Source of the DNA: Aralia elata
Lineage: Eukaryota; Streptophyta; Magnoliopsida; Apiales; Araliaceae
Direction of reading: 5' to 3'
Assembly: GCA_034770075.1 (NCBI GenBank)
Contig: CM068386.1
Span: 80,949,007 to 81,013,006 of the forward strand
DNA: 64,000 bases
Part shown: piece by piece, positions 1 through 11,702 of the stretch
How positions within the stretch are numbered: the first letter of the stretch is position 1
Layout of the letters: each line of letters begins with the position of its first letter
Program-made: the position numbers and the translations under genes
The notes under the pieces: model-generated
What the model was told of the DNA's origin: nothing
The model's input: the letters and a program-made list of their open reading frames with translations, nothing else
Databases searched by the model: none

Positions 1-668
1 CCGCAAAGCAATCAACGAAAGAGTACATCTCGTATTGGGCTGTGTTATCCACCAATATGTGTATAAAAGGTACTGGGAAATTATCCTTGAGACTGGCCTT
101 GTTCAGACCTCTATAGTCAACACATACCCTCACCTTTCCTCCAGGCTTAGCCACTGGGACCACATTGGACAACCATTCTGGGTAGGTGGACACCATGATG
201 ATTCCAGCCCTAAACTGTTTGATGATCTCCTCCTTTACCTTCAAGCTCCATTCCGGTTTTAGCTTTCTTAGTTTTTGCTTGACGGGCTTGAAACCCTCCT
301 TGATGGGCAGCTGGTGTACCACAATGTCGGTGGATAATCCGATCATGTCCTCATGAGACCAGGTGAACACATCCTCATACTGGCGTAGCAATTTGGTCAT
401 TTCTACTTTCTGGTTAGGGGTCAGGTCTGTCCCGATCTTGAGCTCTTTGGGCTGGTCAGGGGTTCCGATATTTATGGTAACGGTTTGGTCTAAGTTGGGT
501 TTGGGTTTATCCTCGACCCACCCTTTGATCTCGTCAGGCGCGTCATCGTAATCTGTCTCGTCCTGCTCAATACCCATTAAATCGAAATCCAGCTCGATAT
601 CAAAATCATAGTCATCATTCAAATTTGAGGGATCGCTTGTTAAGCAAGGAATACTCAAATTGGTACAC
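1..668 (-). CDS. Reverse transcriptase, N-terminal part (partial, exon 2 of the Ogre-like pol)
   Basis: The minus strand is open from 668 to the window edge in a single frame. It starts with an acidic linker rich in Asp and Glu. It then gives recognisable gypsy RT blocks: a YPEWLSNVVPV segment around 155-190, a KVRVCVDYRGLN segment around 115-150, and YSFVDCFAG at the very edge, which is the first catalytic-aspartate block. The second catalytic block, RNase H and integrase would lie to the left of the window. No in-frame stop is seen across about 220 codons, so this copy may be fairly young. The first codon is completed by the last two bases of the upstream exon if the predicted intron is removed. 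There is no start codon of its own, which fits expression by splicing from the gag-protease frame. Confidence 0.8.
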
Positions 669-840
669 CTGACATTGAAACAAAATACTGTCATATATAT
701 AATTCATCTTTCCACAATGGTCGCTCTTAAAATAACATGACAAACTAACATAGTTATGCAAAATATAAAATAAAGAACCAAAACTGGTAGACATTCATCC
801 CCCACTCTCCGGGGTCTACCACCCCGGCACCATGTTTTAC
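669..840 (-). other. Putative intron between protease and RT of the Ogre-like element
   Basis: On the minus strand the gag-protease frame ends in a TAA at 839-837. That TAA lies inside a possible 5' splice site with GT at 840-839 (context CAAGG|GTAAAA). A 3' splice site TTTCAATGTCAG ends at 669. Removing these 172 nt joins the two-base remainder of a Gly codon to the RT exon and keeps the frame open into RT. Other in-frame stops lie inside the interval. Introns at this place are known for Ogre elements; this particular intron is inferred from sequence only. Confidence 0.65.
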
Positions 841-3800
841 CCTTGTCTGGATATTATTGGCTCCACCGTCCAGTTATCGGTGGTCAGATCAGTCGGGATG
901 CGACATATGACAGACAGCTGTGTTCCAGGGACTTCCTTGACGACTACCGCCACATCGTATCCTTCCTCCCTCACAGCCTTATTAGGGATAACTAACCCTG
1001 CCCAATCGATGACAGGCACACTCTGTAGGGCTCCCGACGTTGTGGCCGTATCCTTCCCCTCTCCAATGTTTATTGATGGTCCAGAGATATAGCATCTGGT
1101 TTCGAACTGCTGCATGACCTCCCGCAGGAAACTCTTCCTTTTGACTGACTCATCATCCGCAGGAGTTAATTCTTTACCTTCTAATTCGGACACGGGCTTG
1201 TCTGTCCCTTGTTCATTGTGGACCTTCGGCATTAGGATTCCGGTCGATCGAAATGGGATTTCCCTTCGCGAGTGGTTCCGCTCTATGCCTCCATGATATC
1301 CCAACCCTGCCCTGCCTGTCTGGTTGGGCAGTCGAATAGGCGTGGAAATTCCTTGGCTATCTTTTCCCAACCCCTGCCCAGGTTGAAACTTCATCTTCAT
1401 CATTTCTCTAGCAACGAAGGTGAGCTCAGGGGAGGCTTTCGATTTTATGGCTGGAGCTCCCAGACCTCTATAGTGGGGAGAGCTGATTTCCAGTGCTTGA
1501 AAACTGGCAGGCGCCGCGGATTCGTCCACATTGATTACTGGCAGACCACTCTTGGAGGGAAAAGGGTCATTACGCTCTGCGTAGATTGTTACCAGATTCC
1601 CGCTGACGATGAACTTGATTTGTTGGTGTAGTGTAGAGGGAACTGCCCCGGCCATATGTATCCATGGTCTTCCCAATAACATGTTATAACTGGCGGAGAT
1701 ATCCAGGACCTGAAAGGAAATATCAAAAGTACACGGCCCTATCTCCACGGGCAACTCTATTTCTCCCAATGTATCCTTCCGGGATCCATCGAAGGCTCGC
1801 ACCACCACGTGACTGGCCCGCAAGCGCTTGGGATTAATGTTCATTTTCCTCAGTGTACTGAGGGGACAAATATTCAGTGCTGATCCCCCATCAATCAGCA
1901 CCCCATTCATGACGTACCCTGATGAAATCACTGCGATGTGCAGCGGTCTCCGATGCCCCCTTCCCTCTTTCGGGATATCATCATCTGTGAATGATAGCAC
2001 ATTGTTCTCTAGCAGATGGTCCACTAGGCGGCCGAAACTTTCTTGGCTAATTGTCTTGGGAATGTGAGCCTCCCCCAGGACTTTGGCCAAGATTCTGCAG
2101 TGGTCGCTGGACGATAACACCAAATCCATGATCGACGTTAGAGTCGATTCCTCGCTCACCGTCCTGATCCCCCTTACTTCCGGATGGTCCATCTTTTCCA
2201 AGAACTCCACGGCTTTTTCCTCGGATATCCTCTCGTTCTCTTTTCTCTTACTCTTGAGGACTCTTCCTGGAAGGTACAAGGGATTCCCCTTTGATGTTAC
2301 GGAAGCACAACTGGCCGCCTCCTCTAATACACCCCTGTAGTTCCACGGTACTGTTTTTAGATTGCAAACAGGGATCTGTGGTCTTGCTGCGATGATGAGA
2401 GGTTTTGGAGCCGCTAACTTGATAGGCCCCCCTGTGATACTCCGGCTTGCACCCGTCAACCTAACCGGTGCCCCTTGCATATTTTCCTGAGTACCCGTCA
2501 TGCCAACCATCTCATCAATCCTTGTCATATAATTTCGCCTTGGCGGTCCTTCGGTTTCGATGGCTTCCACCATATTGACCCCTCCCCCATCATGCTTCGG
2601 TAGGGGATTGATTTTAACATTCGGCGGCTCGGGCTGTTCCACCATGATTTCCCCGCTATCAATCAGGTTTTGAATTATGTGTTTCAGCGTCCAACATTCC
2701 TGAGTGTCATGACCCGGGGAACCCGAATGATATGCACACTTTTTACTCGGGTCAAATTTTCTCCCCTTCGGGTTACTTGGAGGTGCCAAATCGACAATCT
2801 TCCCCTGTGATATCAATATTGCCAAAATCTGCTCAAGAGGCTCCCCAAGCGGGGTGAATACCCGCTTCTGCGTGGTCTCAAACCTCCTTCGTTCGTCCGT
2901 TCTGGGATTAGGTTGTCGGGGCGGCACAAATCTCTGTATTTGCACAGGAGGGCTATTCTCCACTTTCCTAGATGATCCCTGCAGCACGAGAGAGACATCT
3001 TCCTCTTTTCGCTTTTGGGGCCTGCGGGAAGTATTGCCATAATTCCCACTTTGGATTTGTTCCACAGCCGTTTCAAGAGCTGTGAAGTCCCGGATTTTAC
3101 CAGATTTCAACCCCATATCCACCATTTCTCCATGTTTTATCATCTCGGCGAAAGGTCTTCCAATCCTCGATATGACCCGCTCATAATAAGGTGCTTCCTG
3201 TATATCCACGAAGGTCATTACCATCTCTGACTCACTCATTGGAGGATTCACTTGTGCGGCCATACCCCTCCATCGTTGGGCATAGTCCCTGAAGGTTTCC
3301 CTTGGTTGCTTCTTGATTTTTGTCATTTGATATCTATCAGGGGCCATCTGTGCCTGAAAGCTATACTGTGTCAAGAAGGTATGGGCCAGCTCCTCCCAAT
3401 TATGAATCCGGGCATTATCGAGACGGGCATACCAGATCCTCCTCGCCTCCCCCGTCAAGCTTTTCTGGAATAATTGCATTCTTAGTCCTTCGTCTTCCGC
3501 ATAAGACCCTAGTTCTCCAATATATATTTTCAGGTGAGTGTAAGGATCCCCTTTCCCATTGTATTTCTCGAATTCGGGGATCTTAAATTTCTCTGGATAT
3601 CTGGTTCCGGGGAAGACACACAAATCTGCATAATTAACCCTACCTAGGGAGCCTATGCCTTTTAGAGTTTGGATGGTTTCCTCCATCTGCTTCACCTTCC
3701 TGCGAAGGTCATCCGTATCTCCCTCCTCTGGAATCGTGATTACTGTCTTGTTGAGGGCAGGAATGACCTTTGGGAGGACCGGCTCGTCCTTAAGCTGATG

Positions 3801-4004
3801 TTGGTTATTTTTAAATGGGATTGCATCATCCTTAGGAGGATTCTGGTCACCCCCTGGCGGTGGTACATTATGCGGTCCCTGGTTTGGCGGGTCCTGTCCG
3901 ATTAGGAACTGTTCTTTTAGCATTGTGGCCATTTCCATCATCTGCTTTTTAAAGTCATCGAACTCTTCCCGAGATATGGAACTATGATTGGGAAGATCAG
4001 CCAT
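837..4004 (-). CDS. Gag-protease polyprotein of the Ogre-like element
   Basis: A 1055-codon ORF starts at an ATG (MADLPNHSS). Residues about 140-255 match a Retrotrans_gag capsid domain (FEKYNGKGDPYTHLKIYI, later WEELAHTFLTQYS and RETFRDYAQRW). Around residues 423-437 is the CAYHSGSPGHDTQEC block, the degenerate zinc-knuckle-like motif seen in Tat-lineage gags. A retropepsin-type aspartic protease has its active-site segment VLIDGGSALN at about 702-711 and a flap/C-terminal LLGRPWIH at about 776. A G-patch-like segment (MKFQPGQGLGKDSQG, about 871-885) follows. There is no internal stop or frameshift, so the ORF looks intact. The product would form the particle and mature the polyprotein; RT-RNase H-integrase would need splicing or another bypass of the terminal TAA. 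Confidence 0.85.
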   Translation of the reverse strand: MADLPNHSSISREEFDDFKKQMMEMATMLKEQFLIGQDPPNQGPHNVPPPGGDQNPPKDDAIPFKNNQHQLKDEPVLPKVIPALNKTVITIPEEGDTDDLRRKVKQMEETIQTLKGIGSLGRVNYADLCVFPGTRYPEKFKIPEFEKYNGKGDPYTHLKIYIGELGSYAEDEGLRMQLFQKSLTGEARRIWYARLDNARIHNWEELAHTFLTQYSFQAQMAPDRYQMTKIKKQPRETFRDYAQRWRGMAAQVNPPMSESEMVMTFVDIQEAPYYERVISRIGRPFAEMIKHGEMVDMGLKSGKIRDFTALETAVEQIQSGNYGNTSRRPQKRKEEDVSLVLQGSSRKVENSPPVQIQRFVPPRQPNPRTDERRRFETTQKRVFTPLGEPLEQILAILISQGKIVDLAPPSNPKGRKFDPSKKCAYHSGSPGHDTQECWTLKHIIQNLIDSGEIMVEQPEPPNVKINPLPKHDGGGVNMVEAIETEGPPRRNYMTRIDEMVGMTGTQENMQGAPVRLTGASRSITGGPIKLAAPKPLIIAARPQIPVCNLKTVPWNYRGVLEEAASCASVTSKGNPLYLPGRVLKSKRKENERISEEKAVEFLEKMDHPEVRGIRTVSEESTLTSIMDLVLSSSDHCRILAKVLGEAHIPKTISQESFGRLVDHLLENNVLSFTDDDIPKEGRGHRRPLHIAVISSGYVMNGVLIDGGSALNICPLSTLRKMNINPKRLRASHVVVRAFDGSRKDTLGEIELPVEIGPCTFDISFQVLDISASYNMLLGRPWIHMAGAVPSTLHQQIKFIVSGNLVTIYAERNDPFPSKSGLPVINVDESAAPASFQALEISSPHYRGLGAPAIKSKASPELTFVAREMMKMKFQPGQGLGKDSQGISTPIRLPNQTGRAGLGYHGGIERNHSRREIPFRSTGILMPKVHNEQGTDKPVSELEGKELTPADDESVKRKSFLREVMQQFETRCYISGPSINIGEGKDTATTSGALQSVPVIDWAGLVIPNKAVREEGYDVAVVVKEVPGTQLSVICRIPTDLTTDNWTVEPIISRQG

Positions 4005-4774
4005 TTCAGAGGTAGAGACCTGGGCTTTCTTAGACTGCGAACGGGTTTGAGGAGCAATCCTGCAGGCAAACGGTTCGAAGTTTAGTCTTGGGCAATGAAA
4101 GGATGCGGATGCATGCTAAAGCTGTAAATTTTTTGTGTTTTGGGTTTTTTTTTCTTTCCCTGCAAAACCAAATGTTAGCAGTCTTTTATTGCAATAATCA
4201 ATGCTAGACGTGAATTAGGAAGTTCCCAGCTGTTCCCTGCAACCATAGAGGTTAGTACCTTCTTTTAGCAACAGGGGATGTAAATGATATTGCAATGGAT
4301 CATGACATTTAATACGCGTAAACGTAAAAGGGCATGAAGAGACTTTTCCTGCGTTGGGTTAATCTGAGGCTGACCTATCCTAAGGTTACTCTCACGGGCT
4401 TTTCGGCATGAAGGTTCCCAAATCTTCGCAATCTACTCGTTTGAGCCCTTTCGATTGGAGTGGATTTGAGTGGTGCGTTTCCTGAGCCATCTCCGGGGAG
4501 CAGCCCCTTCGAGTCCAGTAATAAGCAACCGACGGGTTCGCCTCAGGAGGAGGTACAATCTCAACATACATTCACATTCATCGTCCTCACCGCATGCAAA
4601 TGATTACTTTGAAGTAAAGAGAAACCCATTCAATCATTCATTCATTGGACAACAATACACATTTACACAACAATAACTAAAAGACGTCAAAATGTCGTAC
4701 GCACATACACATTTATAAATTTTTAGAGGATAGGATAGCATCAAGATTTGAAACGCGGCTTAAGCCCTCTAATG
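4005..4774 (-). other. 5' leader (UTR) of the Ogre-like element
   Basis: This is the non-coding leader between PBS and the gag ATG. It has no ORF longer than about 70 codons and no recognisable protein. It holds a T-rich tract near 4147-4153 and is otherwise unremarkable. An Ogre-type ORF1 is absent. Confidence 0.6.
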
Positions 4775-4792
4775 TCCCCAGCGGAGTCGCCA
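4775..4792 (-). promoter_or_regulatory. Primer binding site of the Ogre-like element
   Basis: Read on the minus strand this is TGGCGACTCCGCTGGGGA, two bases downstream of the LTR terminus. It starts with TGG, as a PBS complementary to a tRNA 3' CCA end must. Sequences of this kind are typical PBSs in Tat/Ogre elements, usually ascribed to a tRNA-Arg; that tRNA identity is from general knowledge and not checked here. Confidence 0.75.
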
Positions 4793-4794
4793 GC

Positions 4795-6936
4795 TGTCGA
4801 CGCCGGGAGGAATCGCTTACGCGGGGGTTGTAACCCTTTCCAATTTTTTGCCTTTCATTTAGATGATTTTTTTGGAAAAAGGTCGGCATTAATGTCGACG
4901 GGGTTTTTAAGGATTGTTTTTATGATGAGCCAATTTAACCAGAGTCGCCAGTTGGTATATTTGAAATGGATGTACCAACTCATCCGAGTTTTCATTTTTT
5001 ATAAATCGCTGGCTCATATGTGACTCCGAATTAATTGGTCTGCGAATCGAGATTCATAGAGTTCGGGGGCTTGCTTAAGTGAGGGGAAGGTGTTAGGCAC
5101 CCCTCGACTTCCGTGAAGCACGGTTTACCGCAATCTTGATGCTTTCCTATCCTTTAATTCATGAAATGTGTGTGTGCGCGTATGTGTGTGTGTGCCTATG
5201 TAAATGTTATGGTGAGTTTGCATAAAAGAATCATTTGGATTTTTAGGGAAAATTGTGTTTTTCTTTTGAGAATGCCTTAGAATGTCCCTCGGCTTAAACG
5301 AGAAAGCTTTATGAAAAAGGATTGATTTTATTTGGCAAAAACTATGAGATTTTCCTTAGGTGTCGTTTTGGCAAAACAAGAGTTTTAAACCTTCGTAAAA
5401 ATAGGAATCGAAATCTATACGTTGCTTTCATAAAATGATGGGCAACTTCTAGGATATCTTTCACCCTACGCACCAAGATTTAATAAAACGTTATTTTATT
5501 TTTTATAAAACCATTTTTGTGACATTTGAAAATGACTTTCTTTGGCCTTCTCGTTTAATAGAAATCGACATTCATTAACACCTCCAATTTTTTAGCCACG
5601 TGATGCTAACCTCCTAGTTTGCTTGATTTTAAGGAAAAACCCTCATCGTTTAATCTTTGAAATCATTTTTTCGTGTCCCGAAATCCAATCAAGCATAAAC
5701 ACGCGCCGGGGCTATTCATGGGCATGTAAGCCATCAAAATAACCCCAAACGCCCACAATCACAAGTTTCACTATCTCGGGGCCTTAAACACGATTATCGC
5801 CTTGGCGTCGTTTTAAGGCCCGACGATTACATATTTACAATAACGGATACATCCACCCGATTACATACATTTAAAAATGTCCATCATCGGATTTGGACCA
5901 CGGGGTTCGCATTCCTAGGCTCACATCCGAACTTATTGCACAACCACCAAATGGATATAACGAAAATAAACAACAACGGGATGCCTAACACTCTAGGATA
6001 TCTTACAATGACGATCGAAATACACTATGAATGATACCATACCATAATAGCTAAGATTTGCACCAAACGGATATCATCGGGCTATTAGGGGGAATTTCAT
6101 TCCGATGAGACCCTCACTAATAGTCCCTAATCCATGGCTTCACAATAACATATAAAAAAACTACATTTAAGTTAATTCGGATGACCAAAAGATTAACAAA
6201 ATGATATAACAAAATGCTAAGAACAAAGGGTTTTTTACCTTGCAATTAATCCACACAATATGTATGAATTCGTGTATTGAGTAGAGTAGAGAATATGGAA
6301 TATAATCTCACAAATTTGGTACAATTCCTCACTCTTTTTTACTCTTTTTCTCTCCTAATTGCTCTTGTTTTGCTGCTGTTTTTTGTTCCTACCGAGCTGC
6401 TGCTGCTGCTGCTGAATGCTTCTCCCCTCTTTCTTTTTTTTTTTTTGTATGCGAACTGGCCTAATAAAGCACTGCCAAGGGCAGCCGCAGATCTATCTGC
6501 GGCTGGCCGCAGATATATCTGCGGCTGGCCCTTGGTTCTCCCCCCAGCCGCGCTCGAGTCCCGTGCGCTTCGAGTCCCGTGCTGCCTCGAGTTCCGTCCT
6601 TGGCCGCGAATTGATCTGCGGCTAACTGTGCTGATTTTCTCGTTTTCCGTGCCTCGTCTCGATTTTCGTGTCGTACCGTTGGTTCCCGCTGACGGGTTTG
6701 CGCTCGGCAGTCCGGAACCCGTCGGGAAACGTGCCACGTCACCCGGGCAAGCACAGTGATCAGTAACTGACTCTCGACATTCGCTTGTTTGTCGTGTCGG
6801 CTTCAATATCATCCCGTCGTGGTGGTTTTGAGGGTTCGTCTTTATGTCCACCCTTTATTCTCGTGTGCCGGGTCAATTGACGATTTTGCCCTCCTGTCAG
6901 GGTTAGTATAGGAAATGCAAAAATCGGGTGTCTACA
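4795..6936 (-). repeat. 5' LTR of the Ogre-like element
   Basis: On the minus strand the LTR runs from TGTAGACACCCG (6936) to GGCGTCGACA (4795). It thus begins with TG and ends with CA, and its short inverted ends TGTAGAC/GTCGACA differ at one base. It is directly followed by the PBS. It holds a CG-rich patch at 6475-6720 with a strong hairpin and a GT-rich stretch at 5170-5202. Reading frames of 160-170 codons at 6277-6851 are spurious by-products of the CG-rich patch. Confidence 0.85.
6475..6535. repeat. Compound hairpin in the Ogre LTR
   Basis: The arms CCAAGGGC-AGCCGCAGAT and ATCTGCGGCTGGCCCTTGG pair over about 18 bp with one bulged base. The enclosed DNA repeats the same AGCCGCAGAT/ATCTGCGGCT module, so the unit can fold as one long or two short hairpins. 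A further partial copy lies at about 6603-6624. Confidence 0.75.
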
Positions 6937-8545
6937 GTTGTGAAGCAGCTTCGAATGAAAAAGAATAATAACTTACTCTCATTTAACATTTTTGACACGA
7001 CATATATATTGACCAGTCCTCAAGACTTTAACTTTTCTCTGTTCTTTCTTCTTTCTTTATAGCTTCAATACTAATTGTAACTCATATCCGTTATTAAGGC
7101 ACAACCTGTGTCTAGTTCATCTTTTGATTCTTAACTACCCTAAACTAGGGTTTGTTCTCTCATAATCACACTAATTGCCTCTAATGTAAGTTAACCTTCT
7201 CTTAACCTTTAATGAATTTTAATAATTCCATAGCATTCTTCTACATTTGTCTAGCCGAAAACAAATGACATCGACATTCTTCTTAAACTATTCATGAATA
7301 ATAGAACTTTAACAACTTGAACAGTTTAACAACAAAACAGTTCATCAAGATAGAACATAAGTGCAGATATTGGCATATAGCACAATCAACAACCAAACAT
7401 CTTATACAAATATAAAACAGTTACACATACACAAAAATCTTGCATAACATAAAGTTTAGACAAGAGTTAGAAACTTGCACAATATAAAGTTGTACAGGTT
7501 AGAAAACTTGTCTTAAGCGCTGCTTACAACTTTAAGCTATATTGCTCTTCGAACGTCCTACACATTTTAATGTACAACGACACACTAATTAGCCACATAT
7601 AGACCCCAATTATGGTTTATATTAACTCTCTTTCATTTTCTATAATGTCTGTTTCATTTGAATCGGAACCCTTTTTAAGTTCATTAACACTTGGCACGGC
7701 GTCTAGACGTTCGTACGTCGCACGCCCGTCCGGCCTTACGTGAATGCCTAAACCATACGCTTGATCGTATATTTAGCATGCCCATACAATTTGTCTAATA
7801 TTTTTTAATTAATAATAAGTATTTTACATTCCATAATGTTCGCGGTTTATAACTAGTGTCGAAAACATTGTACGTCGCTCGTGCGAATGCCCAACGACCG
7901 AACTCGAAACAACTCATTTTTGACTTGGAAAAAGGTCGGCGCTGCAGCACCCGCTATGCAATAGCTCAGTCCCCAGAAGCGGCACTGCGGTGCTAGCTTT
8001 TATACTTGCAACAACGTTGTGGCGCCATTCATACTTCAACTAGGAAATTTTGGGATTTTTCAAAAAAAAAACTTCGCGACTTCGTAACTTGCTCATCCCT
8101 TATCGGACTGAGTTCGTTCAAGAGCCATTTCCGAGCTCCTAACAATACCTACAATTTCCCCTGGACATAATAACTTTTTTTTGGTTTTCTAACAAGTCTA
8201 AAAATTGACTCAAAAAGTCCCCCCCAAGAACTCGTTTTTCATTAAATGACATTATTGACGTCGAATTTTTAAATTACCAGAACTCGCTCGTCCGAAGTCA
8301 GATCGAGCTCGCTGTTAAGCCTACGGCTCACATTTTTTCATGAACTTCAAAAGCCCTAACATATCAGACTTTTACGGACACATGATCTACTTACTAACTT
8401 GGCCCCAAAAATAGTTTCAAACTAGGGTTTTCATTGTTTTACATCTTTTACTGAAAATTTTGCCATAACTTCGTTATAGCATGTTCTTAATCCGTTCCAC
8501 TTGGAACATTTCCTACACTTTAACAAGTCTAAAATCTCCTAACCA

Positions 8546-8587
<42 letters not shown>

Positions 8588-10073
8588 GGTATTAAACTTG
8601 TCCATCAACAACAAGCCCTAAGATGGTTTTCAATTTGTCCATCAAGAACTCGTTCTTCGCCCGTTCTTCATTTTACATCATTATTATGATCACGATTCCA
8701 CTTTAACATGCATATTAGTGTTTTAAATCCTCTAATTCTTCCTTATTTCTCCGGATCTTTCCTATGATTCATTCGAATCATCCAACTTACCAAGCAATTC
8801 ATTATTCATATGAAAGCTTAAATGAAATAAATTTTAAATTCTTATTACTTATATATTCTTATGGTTAAACCATATTAATCACCATTTCTATCATCTTATA
8901 CTTCCATATCCATAAGCTATTTGATTTTTACATATTATACTTAAAGGAAATGAATTAAAAGTTAGGTTTTATTACCTTTCTTCTTTGTTCTTATTCCTTA
9001 CTTGCTAATGGATAATCAAACTTTGATCTTCCTCTTCTCCTTCCCTTTGATCCGTCCTTCTCTCTCTAGAGTTCTCTTGCTTTCTCTCTCAAATTTCAAG
9101 AGTTTCTTCTCTTGGTTTTGTGAATTGGTAAGGAATGAAGAAGAAATGGTCTTCTATTTATAGGGTGGGCAAGAGTCAGGGTAGTTTAGTGTTTTAGCCC
9201 CCTCCTAGCTTCTCTTGTAAGCTTCCTTAACTAACTAACTTCTAACCATGGTTACTTGCTAACCACCTGTGGTTAATTGGTGGGAGATGGGATGGCTAGC
9301 TTCCTTAGGAAGCTCTCCCCTCCCATTGGTCTATTATATTATACTTAGATTTTTACCCTTTTACCCTAGCATATTCTTGGCATATTCCTTTCTTAGTACT
9401 TAAGTTTTCTTAACCTAACCACAACTAACTAACCATGGTTAAATGATAACTAGTATGGTTAGTTGGTGGGAAAGGTAAATGATTAATTAGGGTTAGTTAG
9501 CCTAACCTAATCGTCCTTACTTTATTTGGTTAATCTAACCAATACTTAGCCGCAATATTTGACTTTGACTTTCGTATTCCTACTGTATAATTTTCGTATT
9601 ATACTCGTATCTTTCTCGTATTCTACTCATATAATAATTCGTATTATACTCGTATTAATCCCGATTGACTTTCGTTGACTTTCTCAATTCAAGCCACAAG
9701 CTAAAAAATCGCATTTTTCGTTTTCAAATTTTATCGGATATTCCGTCTTTCCTTATCATATTAACATTTAAGCGTTCTTCGAAAAATTGAAAAATACGCT
9801 TTTGCATTTTCGGATGAATAGTGATTTTTTCATCCTTTTCTCGAAAATTTTTTATTTTCTTATATGATCCTAAAACTCGTAAATTCTATCACATAAACAC
9901 GGTCCACCACAAAATTTTAACTTTTAACACATAAAACGAAATAATATTCATAAAAACTTCATTTATTCAATAATATTCCAAAAACCTAGTTACAAGGCTA
10001 AGTACGATTCTTGATCGTTACATTTACATCAAAAGCCTAATTACAAGACTATCCGATTTCTCGGGTTGTTACA
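6937..10073 (-). repeat. Partial long LTR (gypsy family T), interrupted by the Ogre-like element
   Basis: The minus-strand start is TGTAACAACCCGAGAAATCGG at 10073, with no polypurine tract next to it, so the outside is flanking DNA. The interior aligns by eye, in order, with the complete solo LTR at 26105-29591: the gtctagccgaaacaaatg block (7243 and 26837), aacttgcacaatat blocks, CG-rich repeats, a CT-rich promoter region, and gaatagtg motifs near the end. A TATA box (CTATAAATAG on the minus strand, about 9154-9163) fits an LTR promoter. The rest of this LTR should lie left of the Ogre element, outside the window. No coding sequence is present. Confidence 0.65.
8549..8585. repeat. (AT)n microsatellite
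   Basis: An uninterrupted run of alternating A and T, about 37 bp. Confidence 0.95.
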
Positions 10074-11299
10074 TCATGTTTTTCATGCTTGACATATATT
10101 CATGTCTCATACTTATCATGTTTTGCATTTAAATATGCTTCATGCTTATAATGCATCTCAAATCACAAATATTGTGAGTTCATACAACTCAATCAACTTC
10201 AATCATCAATTTAACTCAATGAATTTACGTCACAATTTAGCACATAGTGCACATTAAAACCAACTCACATAAATTCCACATATCAAATAAAATTGCACAT
10301 AACATATAAACACAAGTTCTAAAAAACTTGCCTCTGTCCGTAGTTCATCATCGACATCATTTATATCCATAATTCCTTCCTTTAATTGGTAACCTACAGC
10401 ATCCACAAGGATTTATAGAATTAACTTATCAATTAATCGTCACATCGTAACTTAATCAGATAATTGTCCTTTTAACTTCTACTAACGTAAACATTCCCGC
10501 ACATCATTATTATAAAAATGTATGATTAATCTTTACTTAGACTCATACGTCACATATAAACATATTCCACTCGGTAGGAATTATTTCGATAATTCCCGAC
10601 TTTAAGGTAATAAATAGTTTTGAATCTGTTAAAAGCCTAATTCCCCCATTAAATGATGAGATCCTGACCAGGCTCGCATCAAGCAATCAAGAGTCAACTC
10701 ATGTTCCGGGTGTAGAACAAATGATCGAGACTAATTGGCCTGGAAATTACTCAAGGATACCTAATTTGAGGCTTAATATAAGTGGATCGCGAATAGAGGA
10801 TAAATTCCATGATTAGGGATTATTAGATATCATCTATGTGATAAGACTAAATTAACTCAAGCCAAGTCATCAAGGCCGAGTTCGTTTGTGTCGTTTAGTC
10901 TTCGTTAAAACTACATTTCTTTTCGTGGGAAGATTAGCGTTCATGTAACATTGTGATTTTCCAAACATGATCGAGAGTTTACATTTTATCACGCGACAAT
11001 ACAAGTTTGGATTACACGGAACAATGGACAAGGGTTCGAGATACATGGCAAGACGTTCAATATGGGATATGATTCTAAGCTCATTAATTTGGTATAAGTT
11101 TGATGGAGAGAGCGAGAGGAGCAAAGAATCACGTTCGGGATGTAAAAGGGCAAATGGTCAAATCTGCCAGAGCAGCGCGCCCCGTACCAGTTTCGTACTA
11201 GCAGCAGCGCGCCCCGCGCTAGACATGCAAAATCTGGAATTAGCCCGGCGTGCCTCGTGCCGTTTTCAGTGTAATTCCAGCGCGCCCTCGCGCCCGTCA

Positions 11300-11665
11300 T
11301 GTAGGGGTTTTCGACACATAAAAGCAACGGAATTTAAAATTTTTAAAACAATTTTCGAAAACCCTAAAACAGGATCCATGCGAAAGCATATTAATTCAGA
11401 GGTTTAGATTTGTTTTACCGATTATCCGAGCTTGAATGGAGACGATGAAAATTCTGGAACAGCTTCGAATCTTCAACGCAATCCAACGGAACTACGCCTC
11501 TACGGTATTCACACGAACGCCCCGTGAATCGTCAGATGATCTGCAGCAAAGAGAACTGCGGTACTAGCCGCCAAGATCTGGATTTACTAAAGTTTTTCTC
11601 TCTAGTCTCTTTTCTAAAATGGCTAGGATTTTTGTTTTCTTGTCACACTTTAAAACAGCTGATAT

Positions 11666-11702
<37 letters not shown>

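Larger units (their letters stand above)
1..6936 (-). mobile_element. Ogre-like Tat-lineage Ty3/gypsy retrotransposon, 5' half (cut by window edge)
   Basis: In minus-strand order there is a 2.1-kb 5' LTR (6936 to 4795), a primer binding site, a leader of about 0.8 kb, a 1055-residue gag-protease ORF, a putative intron and the start of reverse transcriptase, which runs off the window at position 1. The Tat/Ogre assignment rests on four things: a long LTR, the DGGSALN-type protease, a G-patch segment after protease, and a stop plus intron between protease and RT, which is a described hallmark of Ogre elements. No separate ORF1 is visible between LTR and gag, unlike classic legume Ogres. The bases just outside the LTR (6937-6941, gttgt) are the expected target duplication; the partner lies off-window. 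Confidence 0.85.

Noticed and set aside
832..3905. Many plus-strand frames of 60-120 codons opposite the gag-protease ORF
   Set aside because: Shadows of the 1055-codon minus-strand ORF, with no recognisable domain.
6277..6851. Overlapping reading frames of 160-170 codons on both strands
   Set aside because: They lie inside the Ogre LTR, over a CG-rich low-stop patch with a hairpin, and match no protein family.
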